Position numbers and translations under genes: made by a program. DNA of 64,000 nt, from the NCBI GenBank assembly GCA_038327655.1, contig JBBQLG010000006.1:20513-84512 (forward strand), written 5' to 3'. Position 1 is the first letter of the stretch. The number at the start of each line of letters is the position of its first letter. The DNA is from JBBQLG01 sp038327655 (lineage in GTDB: Bacteria; Bacteroidota; Bacteroidia; Cytophagales; Spirosomataceae). The notes below the pieces were generated by a model. It searched no databases. It had not been told where the DNA came from and was given only the letters and a program-made list of their open reading frames with translations. Shown one piece after another: positions 54,769-63,894 of this stretch.

Positions 54769-56628
54769 ATGTTTTCACAGTATGATGTGATTGTGGTGGG
54801 TGCGGGTCATGCCGGCTGCGAAGCGGCTATGGCAGCAGCAACGATGGGATCAAGAGTAATTTTGGTTACCATGAACATGCAGACCATCGCCCAAATGTCC
54901 TGCAATCCCGCAATGGGTGGGGTGGCCAAAGGACAGATCGTTCGTGAGATTGATGCATTGGGTGGGCAGTCTGGAATCATCAGCGATAAAACTATGATTC
55001 AATTCAGGATGCTGAATCGCTCTAAAGGTCCGGCCATGTGGAGTCCACGTTGCCAAAGCGACCGGATGCTGTTCGCGCAGGAATGGCGAAATACCCTCGA
55101 ATCAAATCAAAATGTCGATTTCTGGCAGGATACTGTCACAGAAGTAGTCGTGAACGACGGCCAAGTCGAAGGGGTAAAAACGTCGATGGGCCTGACAATT
55201 CCGGGCAAATCCGTTGTATTAACCAATGGTACATTTCTGAATGGGCGCTTGTTCATCGGCGAAAAAACGTTCGGGGGAGGCCGGACCGGCGAACGGTCGG
55301 CGACCGGCCTGACCGAGCAATTAATCAGTTTGGGCTTCGAATCCGGCCGTATGAAGACCGGGACCCCCCCACGTGTGGATGGCCGCAGTCTGAACTATGA
55401 TAAAATGGAAGAGCAGTTGGGCGACGAAAATCCTGGTAAATTCTCCTACTTAGATACAAAGCCGCTAACAAAACAGCGGAGTTGCTGGATTACGTACACA
55501 AACGAAAACGTACATAATATCCTGCGCGAAGGGTTTGACCGCTCTCCCATGTTCACGGGCCGTATTCAGGGACTGGGCCCCCGATATTGCCCTTCGGTGG
55601 AAGATAAAATAAACCGGTTCGCGGATAAAGATCGGCATCAAATATTCGTAGAGCCCGAAGGTTGGGATACCGTCGAAGTGTATGTAAATGGGTTTTCTAC
55701 CTCACTGCCAGAAGATATTCAGTACCGGGCCATCACCCAAATCGCAGGTTTTGAGAACGCGAAAATGTTCCGCCCAGGCTACGCCGTCGAGTACGATTAT
55801 TTTCCGCCGACTCAATTGAAGCTGACGTTAGAGACACTTTTGGTCGATAATTTATTCTTTGCCGGACAAATAAATGGAACAACCGGATATGAGGAAGCCG
55901 CCTGTCAGGGGCTAATGGCCGGGATCAATGCCCACAATAATGTGCATGAAAGATCACCATTTATCATCAAACGGTCCGAAGGGTACATCGGTGTTCTGAT
56001 TGACGACTTGACCACGAAGGGGACCGAAGAACCATACCGAATGTTCACTTCACGGGCTGAATACCGGACGTTGCTCCGCCAAGATAATGCCGATATGCGG
56101 TTAACCGAAAAGGGATATACACTCGGTTTAGCCTCGGAAGAGCGCATGACTAAACTGACGGATAAGCGTACTAAAATCGCTAAACTGCTGGACGATGTTA
56201 GTCAGACCAAGGTTAAGCCGGAGGAAATAAACGACTGGCTGACGGAACATGGCAGCTCGCCAATCCGCGAAAAAGGCAGTTTATACACGCTAATGAAACG
56301 GCCGGAAGTAGATATGGAAGTGATCAAAAATCTGCTACAGTTCATACCAGAGCCAATTTATGCAGACACCGAATCGTTGGAGCAGGCAGTAATCGAAATC
56401 AAATACGAAGATTACTTGAATCGAGAACGCCTGAATGCCGAAAAACTATCGCGGTGGGAGGGACTCGAGGTACCCGTTTCCTTTGACTATGACCGGCTCG
56501 GAGCCTTATCGCACGAAGGCCGGGAAAAATTGAAACGAATTCGTCCCGAAACAATCGGGCAGGCAACGCGCATTAGTGGTGTAAGTTCGTCAGACATTTC
56601 AATACTTTTGGTTTACATGGGCCGTTAA
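54769..56628 (+). CDS. mnmG: tRNA uridine-5-carboxymethylaminomethyl modification enzyme MnmG (GidA)
   Basis: A 619-residue FAD enzyme that works with MnmE to modify U34 of tRNAs. Visible are the FAD motif VVGAGHAGCEAAMAAATMG, SCNPAMGGVAKGQIVREIDA, GTFLNGRLFIGE, ERSATGLTEQL, RMKTGTPPRVD, INGTTGYEEAACQGL, FTSRAEYRTLLRQDNAD, and the C-terminal ARISGVSSSDI-type motif (here ATRISGVSSSDISIL). In many bacteria this gene (also gidA) sits beside the chromosomal origin; here the DnaA-box region lies 1.7 kb downstream. Confidence 0.97.
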   Translation: MFSQYDVIVVGAGHAGCEAAMAAATMGSRVILVTMNMQTIAQMSCNPAMGGVAKGQIVREIDALGGQSGIISDKTMIQFRMLNRSKGPAMWSPRCQSDRMLFAQEWRNTLESNQNVDFWQDTVTEVVVNDGQVEGVKTSMGLTIPGKSVVLTNGTFLNGRLFIGEKTFGGGRTGERSATGLTEQLISLGFESGRMKTGTPPRVDGRSLNYDKMEEQLGDENPGKFSYLDTKPLTKQRSCWITYTNENVHNILREGFDRSPMFTGRIQGLGPRYCPSVEDKINRFADKDRHQIFVEPEGWDTVEVYVNGFSTSLPEDIQYRAITQIAGFENAKMFRPGYAVEYDYFPPTQLKLTLETLLVDNLFFAGQINGTTGYEEAACQGLMAGINAHNNVHERSPFIIKRSEGYIGVLIDDLTTKGTEEPYRMFTSRAEYRTLLRQDNADMRLTEKGYTLGLASEERMTKLTDKRTKIAKLLDDVSQTKVKPEEINDWLTEHGSSPIREKGSLYTLMKRPEVDMEVIKNLLQFIPEPIYADTESLEQAVIEIKYEDYLNRERLNAEKLSRWEGLEVPVSFDYDRLGALSHEGREKLKRIRPETIGQATRISGVSSSDISILLVYMGR

Positions 56629-56675
56629 CACAGTAATAGCCCGGTACATCTCACCTTCGCAAGTTCATTTATTTT

Positions 56676-58322
56676 ATGTCATTCGATTCTCAAATTGACA
56701 GCCGACTCACTAAATCAAGTCGGCTGTTTTTTTATGTCCTCTGTTTAGCGGTGCTGCCGATCATCCTGAATAACTGTGCACAGGTAGCGCAACCGCCCGG
56801 TGGAAAAAAAGACACATTAGCCCCTAAATTGATAGAAAGTAATCCAAAAAGTCGTCAGACCAACTTCAAAGGGAAGTCGATTGAGTTGTTTTTTAATGAA
56901 TATATTCAGGCCGAAAACCTGAATCAGAAAACGATTATTACGCCCGGCACCGGCAATACATTCACATTCAAACTGAAACCGACCAGCCTGTTGCTTACCT
57001 TCAATGAGCCTTTCAAAGACAGCACAACCTACACGATTAGTTTCACGGATGCGGTTAGGGATGCAAGCGAACGCAATCCAGCGTCAAATCTGAAACTGGT
57101 TTTCAGTACGGGTTCCGAATTAGATTCACTTCGGGTGAGGGGGAAAGTTACTGACATCAACAGTGGCACTACCGTTACGGATGCGTTGGTAGGCCTGTAT
57201 GCCGTGAAGGATACGATGGATGCGACCCGACAAAAACCAATCTATTACAGCAAGACGGATACCAGCGGCAATTTTTCGATTGAAAACGTTAAGGAGAATA
57301 CGTATGAACTGATGGCTATCCGGGACGGAAACAGCAATTTTACCTTCAACCCACTTACAGAAAAGATCGGGTTTGTGAAGGATAAAATCGTCCTGACCAA
57401 AAACATAGGCAACGTCGTCATCAATATTTTCGGCCAAAATAACGCGCCGGTACGGGTAACCGGGAGTACCGGTCGCTACGACAGTTATACTCTGCCACTC
57501 GACAAGGGTATCCTTTCGTACTCGGTCGCCTTTCGTCAACCGGCCGATTCAGTTCCGTCGATCTTATCCTCACCAACGCAAATCAAATTCTTTCGGCCAA
57601 AAGCCACTGTAGATACAATACCCGTAGTCATTACTACGATTGATTCCATAGGGACGAAAACCATCTTGAAACAACGGCTCAATTTCCGGGTTAAAAATCG
57701 TAGAGACAGATCGGAACCGTTCTCGTTCGCCGTCGATCCGCAACCATCTGATGCAGTTGAACCAAAATTTATCTGGCGGTTAAAATTTAGCAAACCCGTT
57801 GACCAACTTGATCTCGACTCCATTCGTATAAACATAGATAGTAGCCGTACCGAACCATTCCGTCCGGAGTCGATGACCTGGTCAAACGGACATAGCGAGT
57901 TTATTTATCCATTTGATACCAAAGCCCGCAAGTTTATAAAAATCAAATTAGGGCGAACCGCATTCACCAGTGTGTTGGGAGATAGCATAACAGCGGTTGC
58001 TTATACGTACAACATTATAAACCCGGAAGACTTCGGCTTAATCAGCGGCAGCGTACTCACCAAGGAGCCGAGTTTTTTTCTGGAATTACTCAGTGAACAG
58101 GGACAGGTCGTGAAGCGATCCGATAACCAGTCCAACTACGTGTTCCGAAATATCAAGCCGGGAAAGTATCGACTCCGGCTGATAATTGACCAGAATAAGA
58201 ATGGTCGCTGGGATACGGGCAACTATCAGGAGAAGCGCCCGCCGGAGCCAATCGTGTACTATTCGACTCAAATGATTATCCGGCAAAACTTCGAATCAGA
58301 AGGGATAAATATTGAGTACTGA
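56676..58322 (+). CDS. Lipoprotein with bacterial Ig-like domain
   Basis: A 548-residue protein. The N-terminal segment (about 16-33, RLFFYVLCLAVLPIILNN) and Cys34 in NNCAQVAQPPGG form a lipoprotein signal. An N-terminal Ig-like (Big_5/SbsA) domain follows (KDTLAPKLIESNPK, IELFFNEYIQ, TTYTISFTDAVRDASER, about 45-150). Further beta-sandwich modules fill the rest, ending with LRLIIDQNKNGRWDTGNY. This is a common Bacteroidota architecture of unknown role. A hairpin with a T tract lies inside the signal-peptide codons (56699-56733). The gene ends where the DnaA-box region begins. Confidence 0.78.
   Translation: MSFDSQIDSRLTKSSRLFFYVLCLAVLPIILNNCAQVAQPPGGKKDTLAPKLIESNPKSRQTNFKGKSIELFFNEYIQAENLNQKTIITPGTGNTFTFKLKPTSLLLTFNEPFKDSTTYTISFTDAVRDASERNPASNLKLVFSTGSELDSLRVRGKVTDINSGTTVTDALVGLYAVKDTMDATRQKPIYYSKTDTSGNFSIENVKENTYELMAIRDGNSNFTFNPLTEKIGFVKDKIVLTKNIGNVVINIFGQNNAPVRVTGSTGRYDSYTLPLDKGILSYSVAFRQPADSVPSILSSPTQIKFFRPKATVDTIPVVITTIDSIGTKTILKQRLNFRVKNRRDRSEPFSFAVDPQPSDAVEPKFIWRLKFSKPVDQLDLDSIRINIDSSRTEPFRPESMTWSNGHSEFIYPFDTKARKFIKIKLGRTAFTSVLGDSITAVAYTYNIINPEDFGLISGSVLTKEPSFFLELLSEQGQVVKRSDNQSNYVFRNIKPGKYRLRLIIDQNKNGRWDTGNYQEKRPPEPIVYYSTQMIIRQNFESEGINIEY
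56699..56733 (+). terminator. Terminator-like hairpin inside the lipoprotein signal-peptide codons
   Basis: A 10-bp perfect stem ACAGCCGACT/AGTCGGCTGT (56699-56708 with 56718-56727), then six T. It would stop mnmG transcripts, but it lies within the coding region that starts at 56676, so it could also act as an attenuator. Confidence 0.7.
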
Positions 58323-58771
58323 AAAGGTCAATTCTAACTTAAAAATGTGTAAATTTTCTGTGGATAGTTCTGTTGATAACTCGCTTTAACCTGTGCATAA
58401 GTGGTGGAAAACTGTGAAGTGATTGTGTACAGTTTTTGAGTTATTCACTTCCTGACGGTATCCACAGCAGAAATAACCGGTAGCAATCATTTACACACAC
58501 AGTGTCCACATCTTATCAACCTAACGTTTATGTGCAGAACTTTTGTGCACATATTCACAGTCAGTACTTAGCCTCAAATGTGTATAACTTGTCAAATACC
58601 TCACAAACAGGCCATTGCGTGTGGACAACTCAAGAAATACTGTGGATAACCTATATTAACAATCCACAATCAGTGTGAGTAATATGTGGACAGTTGGGTT
58701 ATGAACATATCCACAGCCACAATTCTTATAATAGTTTTTAGTTAAAAAAGCTTTTTATAAAAGATAAGAAG
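58323..58771. other. Candidate chromosomal replication origin (oriC) with DnaA-box cluster
   Basis: This gene-free 449-bp region holds one perfect DnaA box (TTATCCACA read as TGTGGATAA, 58641-58649) and seven 9-mers with one difference. The seven are at 58359, 58371, 58392, 58458, 58579, 58620 and 58707. About eight more have two differences (58441, 58502, 58513, 58531, 58551, 58660, 58674, 58685). By hand, about 0.1 one-mismatch matches are expected by chance in this length. The last 50 bp (58721-58770) are only 14% G+C, a plausible unwinding element. parS, mnmG and an rRNA operon are close by. Confidence 0.87.
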
Positions 58772-60574
58772 GTGAAAGGACAAATAGGATTATTGGGTTT
58801 GCTGATCTGCCTGAGTATGTCAGCCTGGGGTCAGGGCGTAGACGAGTTGGCCGACGAGTATTACAAGACCGGTGCATTTGACAAAGCGGCCGTCGAATAC
58901 GCGAAGTCGTTGCGGAAGGGGACAAGCTGGCCGGCGGTTTACCATTATGTGAATAGCTTGGTAAAAACGCAAAAATCGGACGACGCGCTGAAGTATCTAA
59001 AAAAACAGGTACGCGCCGATGAAATAAACCGGTCATACTACAATCTGCTGATCGGATTTGTAGCGAAACAAACCAACGACACCACGCGGGCGAAACAGTC
59101 GTATGAAGCTGCTATGTCGGATATTAAGTCGTCGCCGGAAGGATTGGCTAAATTAGCTACTGCATTTGTAGATGTTGCGGAAACCGATTGGGCTATTACG
59201 GCCTACCGCAAAGCCCGTGACGCCGGAAAAGATGAACGGGCGTATGCGACAGAACTCGCGGGTTTGTATCGGGCAAGCGGTGCTACTGAAAAATGGATCG
59301 ACGAGTCGTTGCTGATTGGTCAGGAGAGTGATAAGAAAGAGACCGTGCTGAATAGTTTGCAAACGCTGATCAACTCGAAAGAGGAGCCAATTCTTGAGAA
59401 AGCACTTTACGACAAAATTCAGCGGTATCCGAATGAACTCTACTACAGCGAAACGCTGAGCTGGTTCTTCGTACAGAAACAAAGATTCGGTCGTGCCCTG
59501 ATTCAGGAAAAAGCGGTCGACAAGCGGATGCACCTGAACGGAACAAAGGTGTACGATCTGGGGCAGTTGGCGCTGACTAACAAAGATTACAAAGCGGCCG
59601 TTGATGCGTTTGATTACGTCATCACGAATTATCCGCAGAGCCAGCTTTACCCCTACGCCCGCCGGATGGTGATCAATGCCCGCGAGGAGCAGGTGAAGAA
59701 CACCTACCCGGTTGATAAACTTGAGATCCGTAAGTTGATCGCGAGCTACCAGAAAATGCTGGGCGAACTGGGGATAAACAATAAAACCCTCGAAGCACTC
59801 CAAAGCACCGCTAATCTCTATGCTTATTACCTCGATGAAAAAGATTCCGCATTATCGGCGCTGGCCTTAGCGAGGGATCTGGGCAAAGCCGACCGCAACT
59901 TTGCTGACCGGTGTAAATTGGACGAGGGTGATGTGTACCTGCTCAAAGGGGAACCCTGGGAATCGACGCTGTTGTACTCGCAGGTTGAGAAATCGCAGAA
60001 AGAGGAATTGTTAGGCTACGAGGCAAAACTCAAGAATGCCAAACTGCACTATTACAAAGGTGATTTTACCCTCTCGAAGTCTATTCTGGATGTGCTGAAA
60101 ATGGCCACCTCCCGCGAGATTGCCAACGATGCCGAACAACTGAGCCTGATTATTCAGGATAATACGGGTCTGGATACGTCCGAAGCCGCTATGCGTGAGT
60201 ATGCTGCTATTGACTTGTTGCTGTTTCAAAACAAAACGGATCAGGCGGTAAGCGAACTGGAACGGATGCTGGTCAAGTACAAGCAGCACAGTCTGTCGGA
60301 CGAAATCTTGTGGCTTCGTGCCAATACTTTCCTGAAACAGGGCAAAACAGACGATGCACTGGCCGATCTGCGGAATATCGTCACTAACTACCCGTTGGAC
60401 ATCTTAGGCGACGACGCGTCGTTTCTGGAGGCTAAAACGGTTGAGGAGCGGAAGAAGGACAAGACGGCCGCGATGGAATTGTATCAGAAATTTTTGGTCG
60501 CCTATCCGAGCAGCATTTATGGAGCCGAAGCCCGGAAGCGTTTTAGAGCCTTGCGCGGTGATGTCGTAAACTGA
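58772..60574 (+). CDS. Secreted tetratricopeptide-repeat protein
   Basis: A 600-residue protein starting at GTG (58772), preceded by AAGAAG that could serve as a ribosome site. Residues 1-21 form a signal peptide (LSMSAWGQ). The rest is helical TPR repeats (for example GAFDKAAVEYAKSL, KAAVDAFDYVITNYPQ, KTDDALADLRNIVTNYPLD, ELYQKFLVAYPSSIYGAEA). It probably scaffolds an envelope complex; no closer role can be named. The gene begins right beside the AT-rich end of the DnaA-box region. Confidence 0.8.
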   Translation: MKGQIGLLGLLICLSMSAWGQGVDELADEYYKTGAFDKAAVEYAKSLRKGTSWPAVYHYVNSLVKTQKSDDALKYLKKQVRADEINRSYYNLLIGFVAKQTNDTTRAKQSYEAAMSDIKSSPEGLAKLATAFVDVAETDWAITAYRKARDAGKDERAYATELAGLYRASGATEKWIDESLLIGQESDKKETVLNSLQTLINSKEEPILEKALYDKIQRYPNELYYSETLSWFFVQKQRFGRALIQEKAVDKRMHLNGTKVYDLGQLALTNKDYKAAVDAFDYVITNYPQSQLYPYARRMVINAREEQVKNTYPVDKLEIRKLIASYQKMLGELGINNKTLEALQSTANLYAYYLDEKDSALSALALARDLGKADRNFADRCKLDEGDVYLLKGEPWESTLLYSQVEKSQKEELLGYEAKLKNAKLHYYKGDFTLSKSILDVLKMATSREIANDAEQLSLIIQDNTGLDTSEAAMREYAAIDLLLFQNKTDQAVSELERMLVKYKQHSLSDEILWLRANTFLKQGKTDDALADLRNIVTNYPLDILGDDASFLEAKTVEERKKDKTAAMELYQKFLVAYPSSIYGAEARKRFRALRGDVVN

Positions 60575-60581
60575 TAAACAG

Positions 60582-60638
60582 AGAAATGAAAAGCCCTGGT
60601 GGATAAGTTGATCTTATCCACCGGGGCTTTCCATTTCT
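60582..60638. terminator. Long bidirectional hairpin terminator
   Basis: An 18-bp stem with one G-T pair (60590-60607 with 60613-60630, AAAGCCC core), extended by AGAAATG/CATTTCT. It lies between the converging TPR gene and thrC. Confidence 0.82.
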
Positions 60639-60646
60639 GTTAGTAA

Positions 60647-61951
60647 CTAAGCCGTTTGCAGCAAACTCTCCTTGAAAGCGTCAAACGTAGCCGGTATTTC
60701 GTAGGCTTGCTTCTGCCGATTAGCCAGAACCGCTAAGCGTTCGGGAACGTCGACGGTCTGACCCAAAACAGCCTCAACCAATGGCTTAAATTTGGAAGGA
60801 TGAGCCGTTGCCAGAGCAATCCCGTAGTTATCCACATGGGTTTGTTGATAAGTGTCGAGACCAAGCAATCCAACGGCGGTGTGGGGACAGGTAACGTACT
60901 TGTACTGCTCAAACGTCTGTTTCATTGCTAGTTCAGTGGCCTCATCGGTAAAGTAATATCCCGTAACGTTTTGTCGGATCTTGTCATACGAATCATCGTA
61001 AAGGCGGCTCAGCCGAACGAAATTGCTGGGATCGCCCACGTCCATAGCGTTTGAGATCGTAGCAATGGACGGTTGCGGCTTGTACGTGCCGGAGTTAAGA
61101 TAAGTCGGGACAGCCATGTTAAGATTAGTCGACGCAATGAACTGTTGAACCGGTAAACCCATCCGCTGCGCCAGAACGCCTGCACTCAGGTTGCCAAAAT
61201 TACCACTGGGTATAGAAAATACGACCGGTTTATCTAACTGTCTGACCTGTCCGTATGCCCGGACGTAATAGAAGCTTTGGGGAATGAGCCGGAAAATATT
61301 GATTGAGTTAGCCGACGAAAGGGAGAATGTCTCGTTCAATTCAGGGTCCAGAAACGCGGTCTTCACAATGGCCTGACAATCGTCGAAGGTGCCGTCAACT
61401 TCAAAAGCCTGAACATTACCGCCAAGGGTGGTCAACTGTTTTTCCTGCAACTCACTCACCCGGCCTTTCGGATACAGAATCGACACCCGAACGCCCTCGA
61501 CGTTATGAAAACCCATTGCTACGGCACCGCCCGTATCGCCGGATGTAGCCACCAGAATATGCACTTCCCGGTCGGAACGCTGCGAATAGTGCGACATCAA
61601 ACCGGCCATAAATCGTGCTCCAACATCTTTAAACGCCAGTGAAGGACCGTGGAAAAGTTCCAGCACGTACTTCTTTCCTGCTTCCAGTTCCACAACCGGC
61701 GTATCGAACGGAAAAGCCTGTTGCACCAGCGTTGAAATGGCAGAATCGGTCAGGTCATCGCCTAAAAGTGTCTTGCTCATTTCGTAGGCAACATCCGCCA
61801 GCGAACCACCTGCAAACGAATCAAAGAATGATTTGTCCCGTTGCGGCATGGTAATGGGCATGTAAAGGCCACGGTCAGCGGGGAGGCTGTGAAATAGGGC
61901 TTCCTGAACGGAAACCGAAGCCGCAGGGTTATTGGTGCTGTAAAATTTCAT
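60647..61951 (-). CDS. thrC: Threonine synthase
   Basis: A 434-residue PLP enzyme converting O-phosphohomoserine to threonine. Visible are the N-terminal MKFYSTNNPAASVSVQEALF, LPADRGLYMP, the PLP lysine in HGPSLAFKDVGARFM (about residue 106), VATSGDTGGAVAMGF, SANSINIFRLIPQ, and IPSGNFGNL. Length fits the bacterial type. It stands alone, convergent with the TPR gene and divergent from pruA. Confidence 0.95.
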   Translation of the reverse strand: MKFYSTNNPAASVSVQEALFHSLPADRGLYMPITMPQRDKSFFDSFAGGSLADVAYEMSKTLLGDDLTDSAISTLVQQAFPFDTPVVELEAGKKYVLELFHGPSLAFKDVGARFMAGLMSHYSQRSDREVHILVATSGDTGGAVAMGFHNVEGVRVSILYPKGRVSELQEKQLTTLGGNVQAFEVDGTFDDCQAIVKTAFLDPELNETFSLSSANSINIFRLIPQSFYYVRAYGQVRQLDKPVVFSIPSGNFGNLSAGVLAQRMGLPVQQFIASTNLNMAVPTYLNSGTYKPQPSIATISNAMDVGDPSNFVRLSRLYDDSYDKIRQNVTGYYFTDEATELAMKQTFEQYKYVTCPHTAVGLLGLDTYQQTHVDNYGIALATAHPSKFKPLVEAVLGQTVDVPERLAVLANRQKQAYEIPATFDAFKESLLQTA

Positions 61952-62050
61952 AGAGTTACCGGTAAGACGGGCAATTTACGGCAAACCGCCTGAAACCGAA
62001 ACAGTCAGCACCAACAATCAACGTGGCCGGGAAAGGTGCAGGTGAATCTG

Positions 62051-62058
62051 TACTTTTG
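62051..62058 (+). promoter_or_regulatory. Bacteroidota -7 element (TACTTTTG) before pruA
   Basis: Full match to TAnnTTTG, 19 bp before the ATG at 62077. No -33 TTG at the standard distance. Confidence 0.5.
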
Positions 62059-62076
62059 TAAAAATTATCAACAACT

Positions 62077-63708
62077 ATGTCATTCGGCTTTTTCAACGTC
62101 CCAACACCCCTCAATGAACCCGTCAAAGAATACTGGCCTGAGTCGGTCGAACGGGCTTTATTAAAAGAAGCGCTGACTGAATTGCGCTCGACGGAGAAGG
62201 ACATTCCTATGTACATCGGTGGCCAGGAAGTGCGCACCGGTAAGGTCATTCGCATAACACCCCCGCACGACCATCAGCACACATTAGGCTATTTTCACGA
62301 AGGGGATGCCAGCCACGTACAGCAGGCTATTGATGCTGCCTTATCGGCAAAAGACGCCTGGGCAACTATGCCATGGGAACACCGGGCCGCTATTTTTCTG
62401 AAAGCGGCTGATTTGCTTGCCGGACCGTATCGCGCCCGAATCAACGCGGCTACGATGCTGGGCCAGTCCAAAACAGCCTATCAGGCCGAGATTGATTCTG
62501 CCTGTGAACTGATCGACTTTCTGCGGTTCAATGTCCATTACATGACCGAGATTTATCAACAGCAGCCAGCTTCCGGCTCGGGTGTCTGGAATCGACTGGA
62601 ATATCGGCCGCTCGAAGGATTCGTGTTTGCTTTGACTCCGTTCAATTTCACGGCCATCGCGGGTAACCTGCCAACGGCCCCGGCTATGCTGGGGAACACG
62701 GTGATCTGGAAACCGGCCTACACGCAGGTATATTCGGCGCAGGTTATCATAGAAGTACTTCAGGAAGCCGGTTTGCCCGACGGAGTAATCAACCTGATTT
62801 ACGTTGACGGACCCGTTGTCGGTGAGATCATTTTCAATCATCGGGATTTTGCTGGTATTCACTTTACCGGCAGTACTGGGGTCTTCCAACAAATCTGGTC
62901 GATGATCGGGCAGAACATTCACAAATACAAATCGTACCCGCGCATTGTGGGTGAAACCGGGGGTAAAGACTTTGTTCTGGTGCATGAGTCGGCCAATGTG
63001 GATGAGGTTGTAACGGGATTGGTTCGGGGTGCCTTTGAATTTCAGGGGCAGAAATGTTCTGCAGCCTCCCGGGCCTATGTACCAGATACGCTGTGGCCAG
63101 CCATTGAAGAGAAACTGGTTGCGGTAATGTCAGCCTGCAAGCAGGGCGGGGTAGAAGACTTCCAAAACATCTTTACCGCCGTCATCGACGAACGGGCTTT
63201 CGATAAAATCGCGGGCTATATTAGTCGGGCAAAAGATAGTGATGAGGTACGCCTTGTTGCCGGTGGAGGAGTCGACAAGAGTAGCGGATATTTCATCGAG
63301 CCTACTGTATTGAAAGTGAAAGATCCGGGCTACGTGACCATGTGCGAAGAGATATTCGGGCCCGTTTTATCTATTTATGTTTACCCGGCGAGTGAATACA
63401 CAGACATTTTTTCAGTAGTAGATACGGCGTCTCCGTATGCGCTAACCGGCTCAATTTTCGCGAAAGACAGGGAAGCCATACGACTGGCATCGGACAAATT
63501 GATGAACGCAGCGGGCAACTTCTACATCAACGACAAACCGACAGGAGCCGTTGTGGGTCAGCAGCCTTTCGGTGGCGCACGGGCATCCGGCACCAACGAT
63601 AAAGCTGGTTCATTGCTCAACCTGTTGCGTTGGGTTTCGGCCCGAACGATCAAAGAAACGTTTATTCCGCCGACGCAGGTGGACTATCCATTCATGAAAG
63701 AAAGTTAA
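62077..63708 (+). CDS. pruA: L-glutamate gamma-semialdehyde (1-pyrroline-5-carboxylate) dehydrogenase
   Basis: A 543-residue aldehyde dehydrogenase, the second step of proline breakdown to glutamate. Visible are FALTPFNFTAIAGNLPTAPA, WKPAYTQVYSAQ, FTGSTGVFQ, the general-base Glu in VGETGGKDFVLVH, the nucleophile Cys in FQGQKCSAASRAYVP, EEIFGPVLSIYVYP and QPFGGARASGTND. The size fits the single-domain type, unlike the PutA fusion. No proline dehydrogenase gene is in the window. Confidence 0.95.
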   Translation: MSFGFFNVPTPLNEPVKEYWPESVERALLKEALTELRSTEKDIPMYIGGQEVRTGKVIRITPPHDHQHTLGYFHEGDASHVQQAIDAALSAKDAWATMPWEHRAAIFLKAADLLAGPYRARINAATMLGQSKTAYQAEIDSACELIDFLRFNVHYMTEIYQQQPASGSGVWNRLEYRPLEGFVFALTPFNFTAIAGNLPTAPAMLGNTVIWKPAYTQVYSAQVIIEVLQEAGLPDGVINLIYVDGPVVGEIIFNHRDFAGIHFTGSTGVFQQIWSMIGQNIHKYKSYPRIVGETGGKDFVLVHESANVDEVVTGLVRGAFEFQGQKCSAASRAYVPDTLWPAIEEKLVAVMSACKQGGVEDFQNIFTAVIDERAFDKIAGYISRAKDSDEVRLVAGGGVDKSSGYFIEPTVLKVKDPGYVTMCEEIFGPVLSIYVYPASEYTDIFSVVDTASPYALTGSIFAKDREAIRLASDKLMNAAGNFYINDKPTGAVVGQQPFGGARASGTNDKAGSLLNLLRWVSARTIKETFIPPTQVDYPFMKES

Positions 63709-63726
63709 CTTTTTTTGATCCATGAC

Positions 63727-63757
63727 TTGACAAAGGGCATAAATCGCCCTACCTTTG
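63727..63757 (+). promoter_or_regulatory. rRNA operon promoter: TTG, 20-bp spacer, TACCTTTG
   Basis: TTG at 63727-63729, a 20-bp spacer and TACCTTTG at 63750-63757 fit the -33/-7 consensus. Transcription should start near 63764, giving a leader of about 130 nt. Inside the spacer is AGGGC (63734-63738) paired with GCCCT (63746-63750). The leader holds a hairpin GTCCC/GGGAC (63868-63884) before the 16S gene and TTCTTTGACGTATTGAC (near 63817), a leader sequence I know from Bacteroidota rRNA operons. Confidence 0.8.
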
Positions 63758-63894
63758 CACTCCCAAACAACGGGAAATGGCCGACAACGGTTGGCCACAA
63801 TCTCGAAAGAGAGAAAGTTCTTTGACGTATTGACATCAATGATAAGCCTTTATCAGGCTAATGAAACGTCCCGGTGTATGGGACACAATTATTT

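Noticed and set aside
55370..55375. Another CACGTG core inside mnmG as a second parS site
   Set aside because: Flanking bases do not extend the palindrome, and the segment encodes the conserved GTPPRVD motif.
56734..56736. ATG just after the hairpin as the true start of the Ig-like lipoprotein
   Set aside because: It is out of frame with the lipoprotein; later in-frame starts would lose the signal segment.
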